Assembly: GCA_035633075.1 (NCBI GenBank)
Contig: DASQFQ010000097.1
Location: forward strand, 1-7,505
DNA from: DASQFQ01 sp035633075
Lineage (GTDB): Bacteria; Actinomycetota; Thermoleophilia; Solirubrobacterales; Solirubrobacteraceae
DNA length: 7,505 nucleotides
Direction of reading: 5' to 3'
Positions within the stretch are counted from its first letter, which is position 1. Every line of letters begins with the position of its first letter. The notes under the pieces are model-generated. The model was given only the letters and a program-made list of their open reading frames with translations, was not told the DNA's origin and ran no database searches. This document shows positions 1 to 5,012 of this stretch, in pieces. The position numbers and the translations under genes are program-made.

Positions 1-2
1 GG

Positions 3-92
3 ATCCCCGCGCGCACGTACGCGAACAGCGTGCTCGAGATCGAGATCCACGATCCGACGCACGCAGCCGCCGTCGCCTACCTCACGGTCTGA
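3..92 (+). CDS. C-terminal end of an unidentified protein (partial)
   Basis: An open frame enters from the left edge and ends at TGA 90-92, giving 29 residues that finish HAAAVAYLTV. Nearly every codon ends in G or C, which supports real coding. The product is not recognised. The next codons (from 93) continue in the same frame into the broken membrane-protein gene, so the TGA may be just another disabling stop in a single longer pseudogene rather than a natural end. The window does not allow a choice between these. Confidence 0.45.
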   Translation: MPARTYANSVLEIEIHDPTHAAAVAYLTV

Positions 93-600
93 CGCGAGCG
101 CCTGCTCACCGCTCGCTTCCTGCTCGCCGACGGCGTCCTGATCTCGGCTCAGGCCGTCGCCGACTGGCTCACCTGGCTCGCCTTCGTCGCCGCCGCGCTG
201 ACCGCACTCAGCTGCGTGACGCTCGGGCGGCTGCTCGCCGGCGCGGTTCCCCGGCACGTGGCTGAAGGCCGGCATCGTGGCCATGGCGACTCATCGACGC
301 CGTTCTGGTGTTCGGCAACCAGCTCCAGGCCCCGGACGCGGTCCTGAACGCGGCGACGCCCGCCCTCGGCCTCCCGCAGCTGTAATACCTCGACCTGCAC
401 GCCGCCAGCCTGGGCTACGGCGACGTGTTCCTCGCTGGCGTCCTGGGCGGCGTGCTGGCGGCCGAACGGGCTCCGCGGTGGCCCGTCGCACTGCTCGTAC
501 TCGGCCTCTCGGTCCCCTGAGACACCCTCTTCCTCGCATTCGACACGCTACCCGCGACCGTCCCGGTGGCGGCGGCGCTGCTCATCGGCGAAGCCGTCCG
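93..600 (+). pseudogene. Broken polytopic membrane protein, possibly presenilin/SPP-like aspartyl protease
   Basis: Three frames must be joined to read one protein. Frame A (93 to about 240) gives hydrophobic sequence with DWLTWLAFVAAALTAL. Frame B (about 244-288) gives TWLKAGIVAMA. Frame C (290-600) gives IDAVLVFGNQ, then an in-frame TAA at 383-385, then LGYGDVFLAGVLGG, an in-frame TGA at 518-520 where Trp would fit, and LPATVPVAAALLIG. Codon bias stays strongly coding within each piece, so the break is recent or partly due to sequence error. An Asp in a membrane segment, a later GxGD motif and a terminal Pro-rich hydrophobic segment are the signature of A22-type intramembrane aspartyl proteases (presenilin, SPP, archaeal PSH), with Ile replacing the usual Tyr before the first Asp. 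That assignment rests on motifs only. The gene is not functional as read. Confidence 0.6.
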
Positions 601-629
601 CCGCCGCAGGCCTGCAAAGCCTGCGGCGG
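601..629. repeat. Perfect 11-bp inverted repeat (hairpin)
   Basis: CCGCCGCAGGC (601-611) and its exact reverse complement GCCTGCGGCGG (619-629) flank a 7-nt loop. The hairpin directly follows the last recognisable codons of the broken membrane-protein gene and could be its old terminator, although no T-run follows. The left arm recurs at 1160-1170 in another gene-poor stretch, followed by a shortened version of the same sequence (both end GCGGTAGG), so it may instead be a small dispersed palindromic repeat. Confidence 0.55.
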
Positions 630-727
630 TAGGCAAGAGGGTCGCCCGCGGGCCGACGACGAAGCCGCCGCCCTGCCGCCACCATGCGCTCATGATCTCG
701 ATCGCGCACTGGATGACGCCACGCTGA

Positions 728-1229
728 AGCGGAGACTGGCCTAGCTCGGCTTCCCCAGCTTCTCCGCGCGGCGACACTATTTCTCCTCCGCGACACCAGG
801 GGGGCACCAGCGACATCAACGCCCCGGGAGGCGGTCATGGCGGCGAGACCGGTGACGTTCGACCCGGGCGGCACGGCGGATGGTGCGGCGCAACATGAAC
901 GCCAAGCTGGACCGAGCGGTCACCACGTGACAGCGCCCCCGCTTCGCCGGGACGCCGGCTCGGCGCGGCGACCGCCGCTGGTCAGTCGCTGACGGGTGTG
1001 GGAACCCTGGCGTCTGCACCGTCGTGTACTCGAGACGGCGAGCGCCTCGAGGGAGCGTCGGCGAGGAGGTCGAGCCATCCCGGCCCCACGCGAAGACGGC
1101 GGTGGCCCAGGCGTCGCTGTGCCTAGGTCGTGCGCGCTCACCGTGACCGAACGCAGCGGCCGCCGCAGGCTTGCGCGCGGTAGGAGCGCACGTGGTTTCC
1201 TCGCTCGATTCGCCCGAGGTCGCGATCGC
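728..1229. other. Gene-poor stretch with no recognisable gene
   Basis: Every frame here either stops quickly or gives Arg/Pro/Ala-rich translation with poor third-position bias. Short coding-like islands exist, such as ALDDATLKRRLA up to the TAG at 742-744 and NMNAKLDRAVTT before a TGA near 928-930, but none extends into a convincing protein and no Shine-Dalgarno site with a start was found. The truncated copy of the 601-633 repeat lies at 1160-1184. This looks like decayed DNA. Confidence 0.5.
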
Positions 1230-1358
1230 GCTGTCCCGTACGAGCCCGCTGAAGGTCAGCAGGCCACCAGGAGCCGACAGGCTGCCGGACGTCTCGGCCG
1301 CGATGCCGAGTGCGAGCGTGGCCCAGGCCAAGTCCGCTTGCCCCGGCCAGGAGGTCAA
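1230..1358 (-). pseudogene. Remnant resembling a ferric-reductase-like transmembrane segment
   Basis: Reading the minus strand down from 1358 gives WPGQADLAWATLALGIAAE and then SGSLSAPGGLLTFSG, with good third-position bias, before the frame turns into unconvincing sequence below about 1230. The pattern of a hydrophobic helix followed by G-x-L-x-A-P-G-G-x-L-T-F resembles the first membrane segment of ferric-reductase-like (FRD-type) NAD(P)H oxidoreductases. Only about 40 residues survive: the haem-binding His residues and the FAD/NAD domains are absent. It starts 6 nt after the DedA stop codon, so it may once have been the third gene of that operon. Family assignment comes from remembered sequence pattern and is tentative. 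Confidence 0.35.
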
Positions 1359-1363
1359 CCGCC

Positions 1364-1960
1364 CTAGAGAGAGACGTCGGCTGGATCTCGACCGGCGCGC
1401 CGGCCGCGGTATGACGACCACCACAGGTGTGCCACTGCGGCGAGGGCAATGACGATCCCGGCCAACGCGATCCAGTGTGCGCCCGCGCTGCCGAGCAGAT
1501 ACGCCGCGCCACCGACGATCACGGCCCACGCTGCGGAGCCGGCGGCGTTCCAGGCCGCAAAGCGCCTCCACGCCATCCGGTCCGCGCCGGCCAGCCAGGC
1601 GATCGCGATCCGACCGACGCCGACGAACCTGCCGGCGAAGACGGCGCCGCCGCCGTACCTCGCGAACAGCGCCGCGGCGGCGTCGAGCGCGCGCCGGCGC
1701 AGGCGGCGCGCAGGTCCCCGGGCCACGAGCGCGCGCCGGCCGAGGCGCTGGCCGAGGAGGTAGCCGACGTTGTCGCCGGCGATCGCGCCGAGGGTCGCGA
1801 GCGCCACGACGGCGTAGATGTCCATCTGCCCGTGCGCGGCAAGGACTGCCGCCGCGATCAGGGTCGCCTCCCCGGGCACGGGCACGCCCGCGCTCTCGAC
1901 CGCCACGGCGACAGGGAGCGCCACGTAGCCGAGCTGGCCGGCCACGTCGAACACGCTCAT
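1364..1960 (-). CDS. DedA family integral membrane protein
   Basis: 198 residues, a typical DedA (SNARE-associated, PF09335) length. Features in order: an N-terminal membrane region; PVPGEATL with acidic E31; LGAIAGDNVGYLLG with D63; the G110-R111-F...G-R117 signature; then two C-terminal hydrophobic helices. E31, D63, R111 and R117 match the acidic pair and the Arg pair (six apart) that are essential in E. coli YqjA-type DedA proteins. The usual Pro of the GRFxP motif is replaced by Gly114. DedA proteins are half-helix-hairpin membrane proteins tied to undecaprenyl-phosphate or phospholipid translocation and proton-motive-force homeostasis; the substrate here is unknown. The ATG overlaps the upstream TGA (ATGA, 1957-1960), with AAGGGA 7 nt before it inside the upstream gene, so the two genes are translationally coupled. 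No clear terminator follows. Confidence 0.9.
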   Translation of the reverse strand: MSVFDVAGQLGYVALPVAVAVESAGVPVPGEATLIAAAVLAAHGQMDIYAVVALATLGAIAGDNVGYLLGQRLGRRALVARGPARRLRRRALDAAAALFARYGGGAVFAGRFVGVGRIAIAWLAGADRMAWRRFAAWNAAGSAAWAVIVGGAAYLLGSAGAHWIALAGIVIALAAVAHLWWSSYRGRRAGRDPADVSL

Positions 1961-2970
1961 GTCGCCATCCCTTCCGCGGGCGCGCCGTCCCGCCGCAACT
2001 GCGCGAGCGCCACCGCTCCAGGTGCCGCGGGAAGCCAGACCGAGATGAGCTGGTACGAGAGCACGCCGACCAGCGCCAGGCCTGCCGGCTCGCCGAACGC
2101 CACGAGGGCGGCGATCGTCCCACCTTCGACCGGCCCCACGCCTCCCGGCACCGGAAGGACGTTGAACGCATGCCCGGCGAGGTAGGCCATCAGCAGCTCT
2201 GCGGCCCCGACCGAGCCGCCGAACGCGCGCAGGCACGCCCACAGCGCCGCGATGTCGAACGCCCACCACACCACAGCGCCGGTCAATGCTCGGTCGCGTC
2301 GGGCGACCAGCTCGTTGGCGCCCCGGACGCCCGCGGCGACCACTGCCGGCAGGGCGCCGATGACGCCCGCTCGCGGGCCGAAGCGGCGTCGCAGCTCGCG
2401 CTCGAAGGTCGCCGGCACGAGCGCCATCGCGAGCGCGAGCCCGATCACCGTCGCGCCGACGAGGGCCGGCACGACGGTCAGGCCGGCGTGCCGTCCGCCG
2501 ACCGCGGCGAGCGCGAGGCCGTCGGCGAACATCAGCCCGAAGAACACCGCGTACAGCACAACGAGGTCCACCGCCTGCTGCTCGGCCGCCTCGCGTGTGG
2601 ACCGGCCGGCTCGGCGCAGCCCGCTGACCGTGACCGCGATGCCTCCGGCGCCCGCGACGGTGACGATCCGCGTCGCCGCGACCCCGGCCAACGTGATGCG
2701 CCAGGCGTCGGCCCAGCGCAGCGGCGCGGCGATGCGACGCAGCAGCCACACGTACCCGGCGAACGACCCGACCTCGAGCGCGCCCGCGGCCGCCAGCCAC
2801 GCCGGACTGCCGTCGCGGATGCGCTGCCATGTGTGCTCGAGCCCTACGACGTGCGGCACGACGAAGAAGAGCGCGACCAGCGAGACGACGGCGAGCACGA
2901 TCGCTCGCGGCGGGCGACGCCCGCGCAGACGGACGTGCGGCCGGACGAGCTTGGCTCCGCGGGTCGTCAT
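1957..2970 (-). CDS. Flippase-like membrane protein (UPF0104 / lysylphosphatidylglycerol synthase TM family)
   Basis: 337 residues with about ten hydrophobic segments (roughly 22-40, 56-78, 94-115, 134-156, 162-186, 203-216, 230-250, 256-274, 286-306, 308-324). The loop-helix motif PGGVGPVEGG at 275-284 is the hallmark of the family that contains YbhN/UPF0104 and the flippase domain of MprF (PF03706). There is no soluble aminoacyl-transferase domain, so this is the membrane translocase half only. Related proteins move lipids or polyprenyl-linked molecules between leaflets; the cargo here is unknown. It is the first gene of an operon with DedA, another lipid-translocation family, which points to an envelope-lipid role. 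The ATG at 2970 has no good Shine-Dalgarno of its own but overlaps the stop of a possible 10-codon upstream ORF. A TTCATC direct repeat lies 50 nt upstream. Confidence 0.88.
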   Translation of the reverse strand: MTTRGAKLVRPHVRLRGRRPPRAIVLAVVSLVALFFVVPHVVGLEHTWQRIRDGSPAWLAAAGALEVGSFAGYVWLLRRIAAPLRWADAWRITLAGVAATRIVTVAGAGGIAVTVSGLRRAGRSTREAAEQQAVDLVVLYAVFFGLMFADGLALAAVGGRHAGLTVVPALVGATVIGLALAMALVPATFERELRRRFGPRAGVIGALPAVVAAGVRGANELVARRDRALTGAVVWWAFDIAALWACLRAFGGSVGAAELLMAYLAGHAFNVLPVPGGVGPVEGGTIAALVAFGEPAGLALVGVLSYQLISVWLPAAPGAVALAQLRRDGAPAEGMAT

Positions 2971-2999
2971 CGGTCTCGTCGGGGTTGCGGAACGCGCAC
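2967..2999 (-). CDS. Possible 10-codon leader peptide ORF (VRVPQPRRDR)
   Basis: On the minus strand GGGAGG (3013-3008) stands 8 nt before a GTG at 2999-2997. The GTG opens a frame of ten codons that ends in a TGA (2969-2967) overlapping the flippase ATG as ATGA. This is the same overlap that links the flippase to DedA. The flippase start lacks its own Shine-Dalgarno, so the mini-ORF could deliver ribosomes by coupling. Ten codons is too short for codon statistics, so it remains a hypothesis. Confidence 0.35.
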   Translation of the reverse strand: MRVPQPRRDR

Positions 3000-3019
3000 G
3001 GCGCCAACCTCCCGGCGCC
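3000..3019 (-). promoter_or_regulatory. Leader hairpin carrying a Shine-Dalgarno in its loop
   Basis: GGCGCC at 3014-3019 and GGCGCC at 3000-3005 pair around an 8-nt loop which, on the minus-strand transcript, reads GGGAGGTT. The loop thus presents an SD-like sequence just before the GTG of the possible leader ORF. It sits between the TTCATC repeat and the flippase start, where it could affect translation of the operon. Confidence 0.4.
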
Positions 3020-3020
3020 T

Positions 3021-3038
3021 GATGAACGCGCGATGAAA
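3021..3038 (-). promoter_or_regulatory. TTCATC direct repeat A, upstream of the flippase-dedA operon
   Basis: Minus-strand sequence TTTCATC-GCGC-GTTCATC: two heptamers with an 11-bp period. It ends 50 nt before the flippase ATG, nearly the same distance as in sites C (52 nt) and D (51 nt). The geometry is that of OmpR/PhoB-type binding sites, and the heptamer fits the actinobacterial PHO-box unit (GTTCAYY). Its outer half also forms a perfect 9-bp inverted repeat with site B. Confidence 0.5.
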
Positions 3039-3061
3039 CGCGACGCGCCGAGCCCCGGTGG

Positions 3062-3079
3062 TTTCATCGTCCTGTCACG
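3062..3079 (+). promoter_or_regulatory. TTCATC direct repeat B, upstream of the VIT gene
   Basis: TTTCATC-GTCC-TGTCACG, an 11-bp period with a weaker second half. It ends 23 nt before the chosen ATG at 3103, closer than in the other three cases, so a transcript activated from here would have a very short leader. The first half with flanking bases (3061-3069) is the exact reverse complement of 3031-3039, so sites A and B face each other across the divergent promoter region. Confidence 0.4.
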
Positions 3080-3102
3080 CGACGCCGCTGGGATCGCAGC
3101 CG

Positions 3103-3609
3103 ATGACGACGCTCGCGCCCACCGCTCGACGCACGTTCCTGCTGCAACGGGTGCAGCCCGCGCTGAGCGGGCTCATCGACGGATCGCTGTCCTCGCTCGC
3201 GCCGATCTTCGCCGTCGCCCTCGCGACCAGAGAGCCTCACTACGCGTTCGTCGCCGGCCTCGCCACGGCCCTCGGCGCCGCCATCAGCATGGCGTTCTCC
3301 GAGGGCCTCTCGGACACCGGCGAGGTGACCGAGAGGGGCAGTCCGTGGGCGCGCGGCGCGATCGTCGGCGGAGGTACGTTCCTCGGCGGGATCCTGCACA
3401 CGCTGCCGTTCCTTCTCCCGTCGTTCGGGGCGGCGATCGGCGCAGCGCTACTCGTGGTGCTCGTCGAGCTCGTCGCGCTGGCGTGGATCCGTCACCGCTT
3501 CTTCGACCTGCCGTTCCGCTCGTCGCTGGCCTCAGTCGCGCTTGGCGGCGTGCTGATCGCCGCTGTGAGCGCGGCCATCGGCGCTGCGTTCGGCCAATCT
3601 GCCTCATAG
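3103..3609 (+). CDS. Stand-alone VIT-domain (Ccc1/MbfA-type) iron transporter
   Basis: 168 residues, about five hydrophobic segments (roughly 28-42, 47-66, 88-106, 110-129, 143-163). It matches the membrane half of MbfA/Erv-type Fe(II) exporters: GLIDGS at 23-28, GAAISMAFSEGLSD at 58-71, GSPWARG at 79-85, GGILHTLPF at 95-103, and WIRHRFFD at 128-135. E68, D71 and E122 are plausible metal-contacting acids. The N-terminal ferritin-like (erythrin) domain of MbfA is absent and no ferritin-like gene adjoins. The predicted role is moving Fe(II) or Mn(II) across the cytoplasmic membrane. The ATG at 3103 is preferred because the family similarity starts soon after it; its Shine-Dalgarno is poor. An in-frame GTG at 3058 would put site B inside the gene. 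The broken secreted-protein gene begins 42 nt downstream and is probably co-transcribed. Confidence 0.85.
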   Translation: MTTLAPTARRTFLLQRVQPALSGLIDGSLSSLAPIFAVALATREPHYAFVAGLATALGAAISMAFSEGLSDTGEVTERGSPWARGAIVGGGTFLGGILHTLPFLLPSFGAAIGAALLVVLVELVALAWIRHRFFDLPFRSSLASVALGGVLIAAVSAAIGAAFGQSAS

Positions 3610-3651
3610 GACGTCGCCACCCCCACCGCAACCGATTCCGAGAAGCCCACC

Positions 3652-4110
3652 ATGTCGACGAGCCGCACCGCGGTCGCCACGTCCCTCGCGGCGCTCGCCG
3701 CCGCGTCGCTCCTCGCCGCGCCCGCCTGGGCGGCCGGCGGAGCGCCGATCGCCGGGACGCGAGGCGCGAGCGTCTTCATCAACCTGACCCGGGACTGGAT
3801 CCAGACGCAGCCCGGCGTCCTCAGGCGCACACAGTCGTCCGGCGGCACGACTTGTCCGAGAGACGGTCGCCGTCAGCGCGCACGCCCCAGCGCGCGCCCG
3901 TCGCCGGCCACGGGGGCGTGGTCGTCGTCCGCGACCACGGCCGGACCGTCAGCGTGCGGGTCAACACGTCCGGCACCCACGGGAAGACGCGGTTCTGGCT
4001 CGGGACCGCTGTAGCCGGCCCCTCGCGCGGTCCGGCTCATCGTGCGGCTCACGACCGACAACACGGTCGATCGCGTGCGCTTGAGTCGTCCCGGAGAAGC
4101 GCGCCGAGCC
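3652..4110 (+). pseudogene. Frameshifted gene for a secreted protein with a signal peptide
   Basis: From the ATG at 3652 the first frame gives a clean signal peptide: basic MSTSRT, the hydrophobic run LAALAAASLLAA, and a predicted cut after APAWA (residue 27). It continues to about 3830 (INLTRDWIQTQPGVL). Sensible sequence then hops frames: VVRRHDL, RETVAVSAHAPARA, GGVVVVRDHGRTVSVRVNTS up to TRFWLGTA near 4011, and finally VRLIVRLTTDNTVDRVRLSR to about 4110. At least four indels are needed, yet codon bias in each segment is strongly coding. The alternating hydrophobic/charged pattern suggests an extracytoplasmic beta-rich (Ig-like) domain; the family is not recognised. Either a recent pseudogene or a poorly sequenced gene. 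It lies 42 nt after the VIT gene in the same orientation. Confidence 0.6.
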
Positions 4111-4156
4111 TGGGCCTTCGGCATCGAGATGGTCAGACGGGCGTTGCCCACCGCCC

Positions 4157-4174
4157 TTTCACCGTCCGTTCATC
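4157..4174 (+). promoter_or_regulatory. TTCATC direct repeat C, upstream of the stress-protein gene
   Basis: TTTCACC-GTCC-GTTCATC, two heptamers with an 11-bp period, ending 52 nt before the ATG at 4227. The 4-nt spacer (GTCC) equals that of site B. Placement matches sites A and D and would suit an activator bound at or just upstream of the -35 position. No clear -10 hexamer can be pointed to downstream. Confidence 0.5.
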
Positions 4175-4213
4175 GACGCTCGCGAGCCTCAGCCGAGACC
4201 CCATCACAACACG

Positions 4214-4219
4214 AAGGAG
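4214..4219 (+). promoter_or_regulatory. Strong Shine-Dalgarno AAGGAG
   Basis: AAGGAG lies 7 nt before the ATG at 4227 and fixes that start. The following bases (CTCATCG) resemble the leader of the Usp-like gene at 6465-6476 (AAGGAGCTCGTC), so the two genes share leader sequence as well as the upstream repeat. Confidence 0.8.
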
Positions 4220-4226
4220 CTCATCG

Positions 4227-4763
4227 ATGTCCACGCCCACCACCGAAACCGCCGTTCACGTCGAGGCGCGCAACGCCACCATCGGCATCTTCGCGTCGCA
4301 GGCCGACGCCGAGACCGCGATCCGCGAGCTCGAGCGCGGCGGCTTCGACATGAAGAACCTGTCGTTGCTCGCCCGCGGCATGTCCGAAGAGCGCCACGTC
4401 ATCGGCACCGACACCGCCGCGCACCGGACCGGGCGGTGGGCGGGCTTCGGCTCGATCTGGGGCGTGCTGTTCGGCGCGTTCTTCTGGATCCCCGGCGTCG
4501 GCCACGTCGCCGTCGGCGGCTACCTGCTGTACATCCTCGCGACGGGCGTGCTCGGCGCTGCCGGCGGCGCGCTGGGCGGCGCACTGACGAGCGTCGGGAT
4601 CCCGAAGGAGGGGATCCTCCAGTACGAGACCGATCTCAAGGCCGACAAGTGGCTGCTGATCGCGCACGGAACGCCAGCCGAGGTGCAGCGTGCCCGCGAC
4701 TTCATGTCGGCGGGCGACCCGGAGCGGATCGACGTTCACACCGAGGCTGTCCCGGCGACCTGA
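4227..4763 (+). CDS. General-stress-type membrane protein (YflT/DUF1269-like)
   Basis: 178 residues. Residues 17-51 (NATIGIFASQ, DAETAIREL, GGFDMKNLSLLARG) form the beta-alpha-beta start seen in YflT/GspM heat-induced stress proteins and DUF1269 proteins. Two hydrophobic stretches follow (about 72-90 and 93-110), running into a glycine zipper (109-122, GAAGGALGGAL). A second soluble half, residues 120-149 (LTSVGIPKEG, YETDLKADKWLLIAHGT), carries the usual terminal module. Such proteins are stress-induced membrane-associated proteins with no proven biochemical activity. The start is secured by AAGGAG 7 nt upstream. It is probably monocistronic, with repeat C upstream and a GC-rich hairpin downstream. 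No defect is visible in the frame. Confidence 0.85.
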   Translation: MSTPTTETAVHVEARNATIGIFASQADAETAIRELERGGFDMKNLSLLARGMSEERHVIGTDTAAHRTGRWAGFGSIWGVLFGAFFWIPGVGHVAVGGYLLYILATGVLGAAGGALGGALTSVGIPKEGILQYETDLKADKWLLIAHGTPAEVQRARDFMSAGDPERIDVHTEAVPAT

Positions 4764-4777
4764 CGCACGGCGGGCGG

Positions 4778-4818
4778 GCCGCGCCGCCTCGGAGCGTCTC
4801 AAGGCGCTCCGGCGCGGC
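4778..4818 (+). terminator. GC-rich terminator-like hairpin after the stress-protein gene
   Basis: CGGAGCG (4790-4796) pairs with CGCTCCG (4805-4811) around an 8-nt loop. The stem is extended by GCCGCGC (4778-4784) with GCGCGGC (4812-4818), with a 5-nt bulge on the left. It starts 14 nt after the stop at 4763. No T-run follows, as is common in high-GC actinobacteria, so function as a terminator is likely but not certain. Confidence 0.5.
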
Positions 4819-4860
4819 GGGCGACGTCGGCCCGCGATGCCACCCGAGCTTGGCGTAGAC

Positions 4861-5012
4861 CCCGGCCGAGGTGATACTCGACGCAAGCGCGCCTGGACAG
4901 GCTATGCAAGAACCACTCGAGCGTCATGACGTCTACGTCAGGTACCGCCCGACAAGGTCGATAGGCCGTCCGGCGTCGAGTCGCTCGAGACGGTGTGCGG
5001 ACCCGGCTATGC
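4861..5012 (+). pseudogene. Remnant of an OmpR-type response-regulator DNA-binding domain
   Basis: Read through several frameshifts, this plus-strand stretch gives PGR (4861 on), AWTGY (4891-4905), NHSSV (4911-4925), DVYVRYRPTRSIGRP (4928 on) and PSGVESLETVCGPGYA (4966-5013). The intact regulator on the other strand reads PGR...HAWDGEYENRSNVV, DVYVGYLRDKIDRP and FGVESLETVRGVGYR in the same order. The nucleotide match is best at 4964-5000, where 35 of 37 bases equal the inverse of 5608-5644. It is therefore an inverted, decayed partial copy of the regulator gene's 3' end, or of a very close paralogue. No receiver domain or kinase sequence accompanies it. Confidence 0.65.
4964..5000 (+). repeat. 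Left arm of a 37-bp imperfect inverted repeat (partner 5608-5644)
   Basis: The 37 bases match the reverse complement of 5608-5644 with two mismatches. Its partner is inside the regulator gene and encodes the recognition-end sequence GVESLETV. About 607 bp separate the arms, enough for intramolecular recombination or a large stem. It is most simply explained by partial duplication in inverted orientation. Confidence 0.75.

Noticed and set aside
1..6. The window begins exactly with a BamHI site (GGATCC), hinting at a clone end
   Set aside because: GGATCC occurs several more times inside the window (for example near 3486, 3798, 4486 and 4613), so its presence at the edge proves nothing.
1477..3036. 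Long plus-strand open frame opposite the flippase-dedA operon
   Set aside because: Arg/Pro-rich translation typical of the antisense of GC-rich genes; the minus strand carries recognisable families with correct bias.
3058..3102. GTG at 3058 as the start of the VIT gene
   Set aside because: It lacks a Shine-Dalgarno, adds 15 residues without family similarity and would swallow repeat B; ATG 3103 is preferred, though its SD is also weak.
2829..4763. A 644-codon plus-strand open frame spanning the VIT, secreted-protein and stress-protein genes
   Set aside because: Its first two thirds are Arg/Ala-rich with poor codon bias and run out of frame across the VIT gene; only the last part, from 4227 with its own SD, is real.
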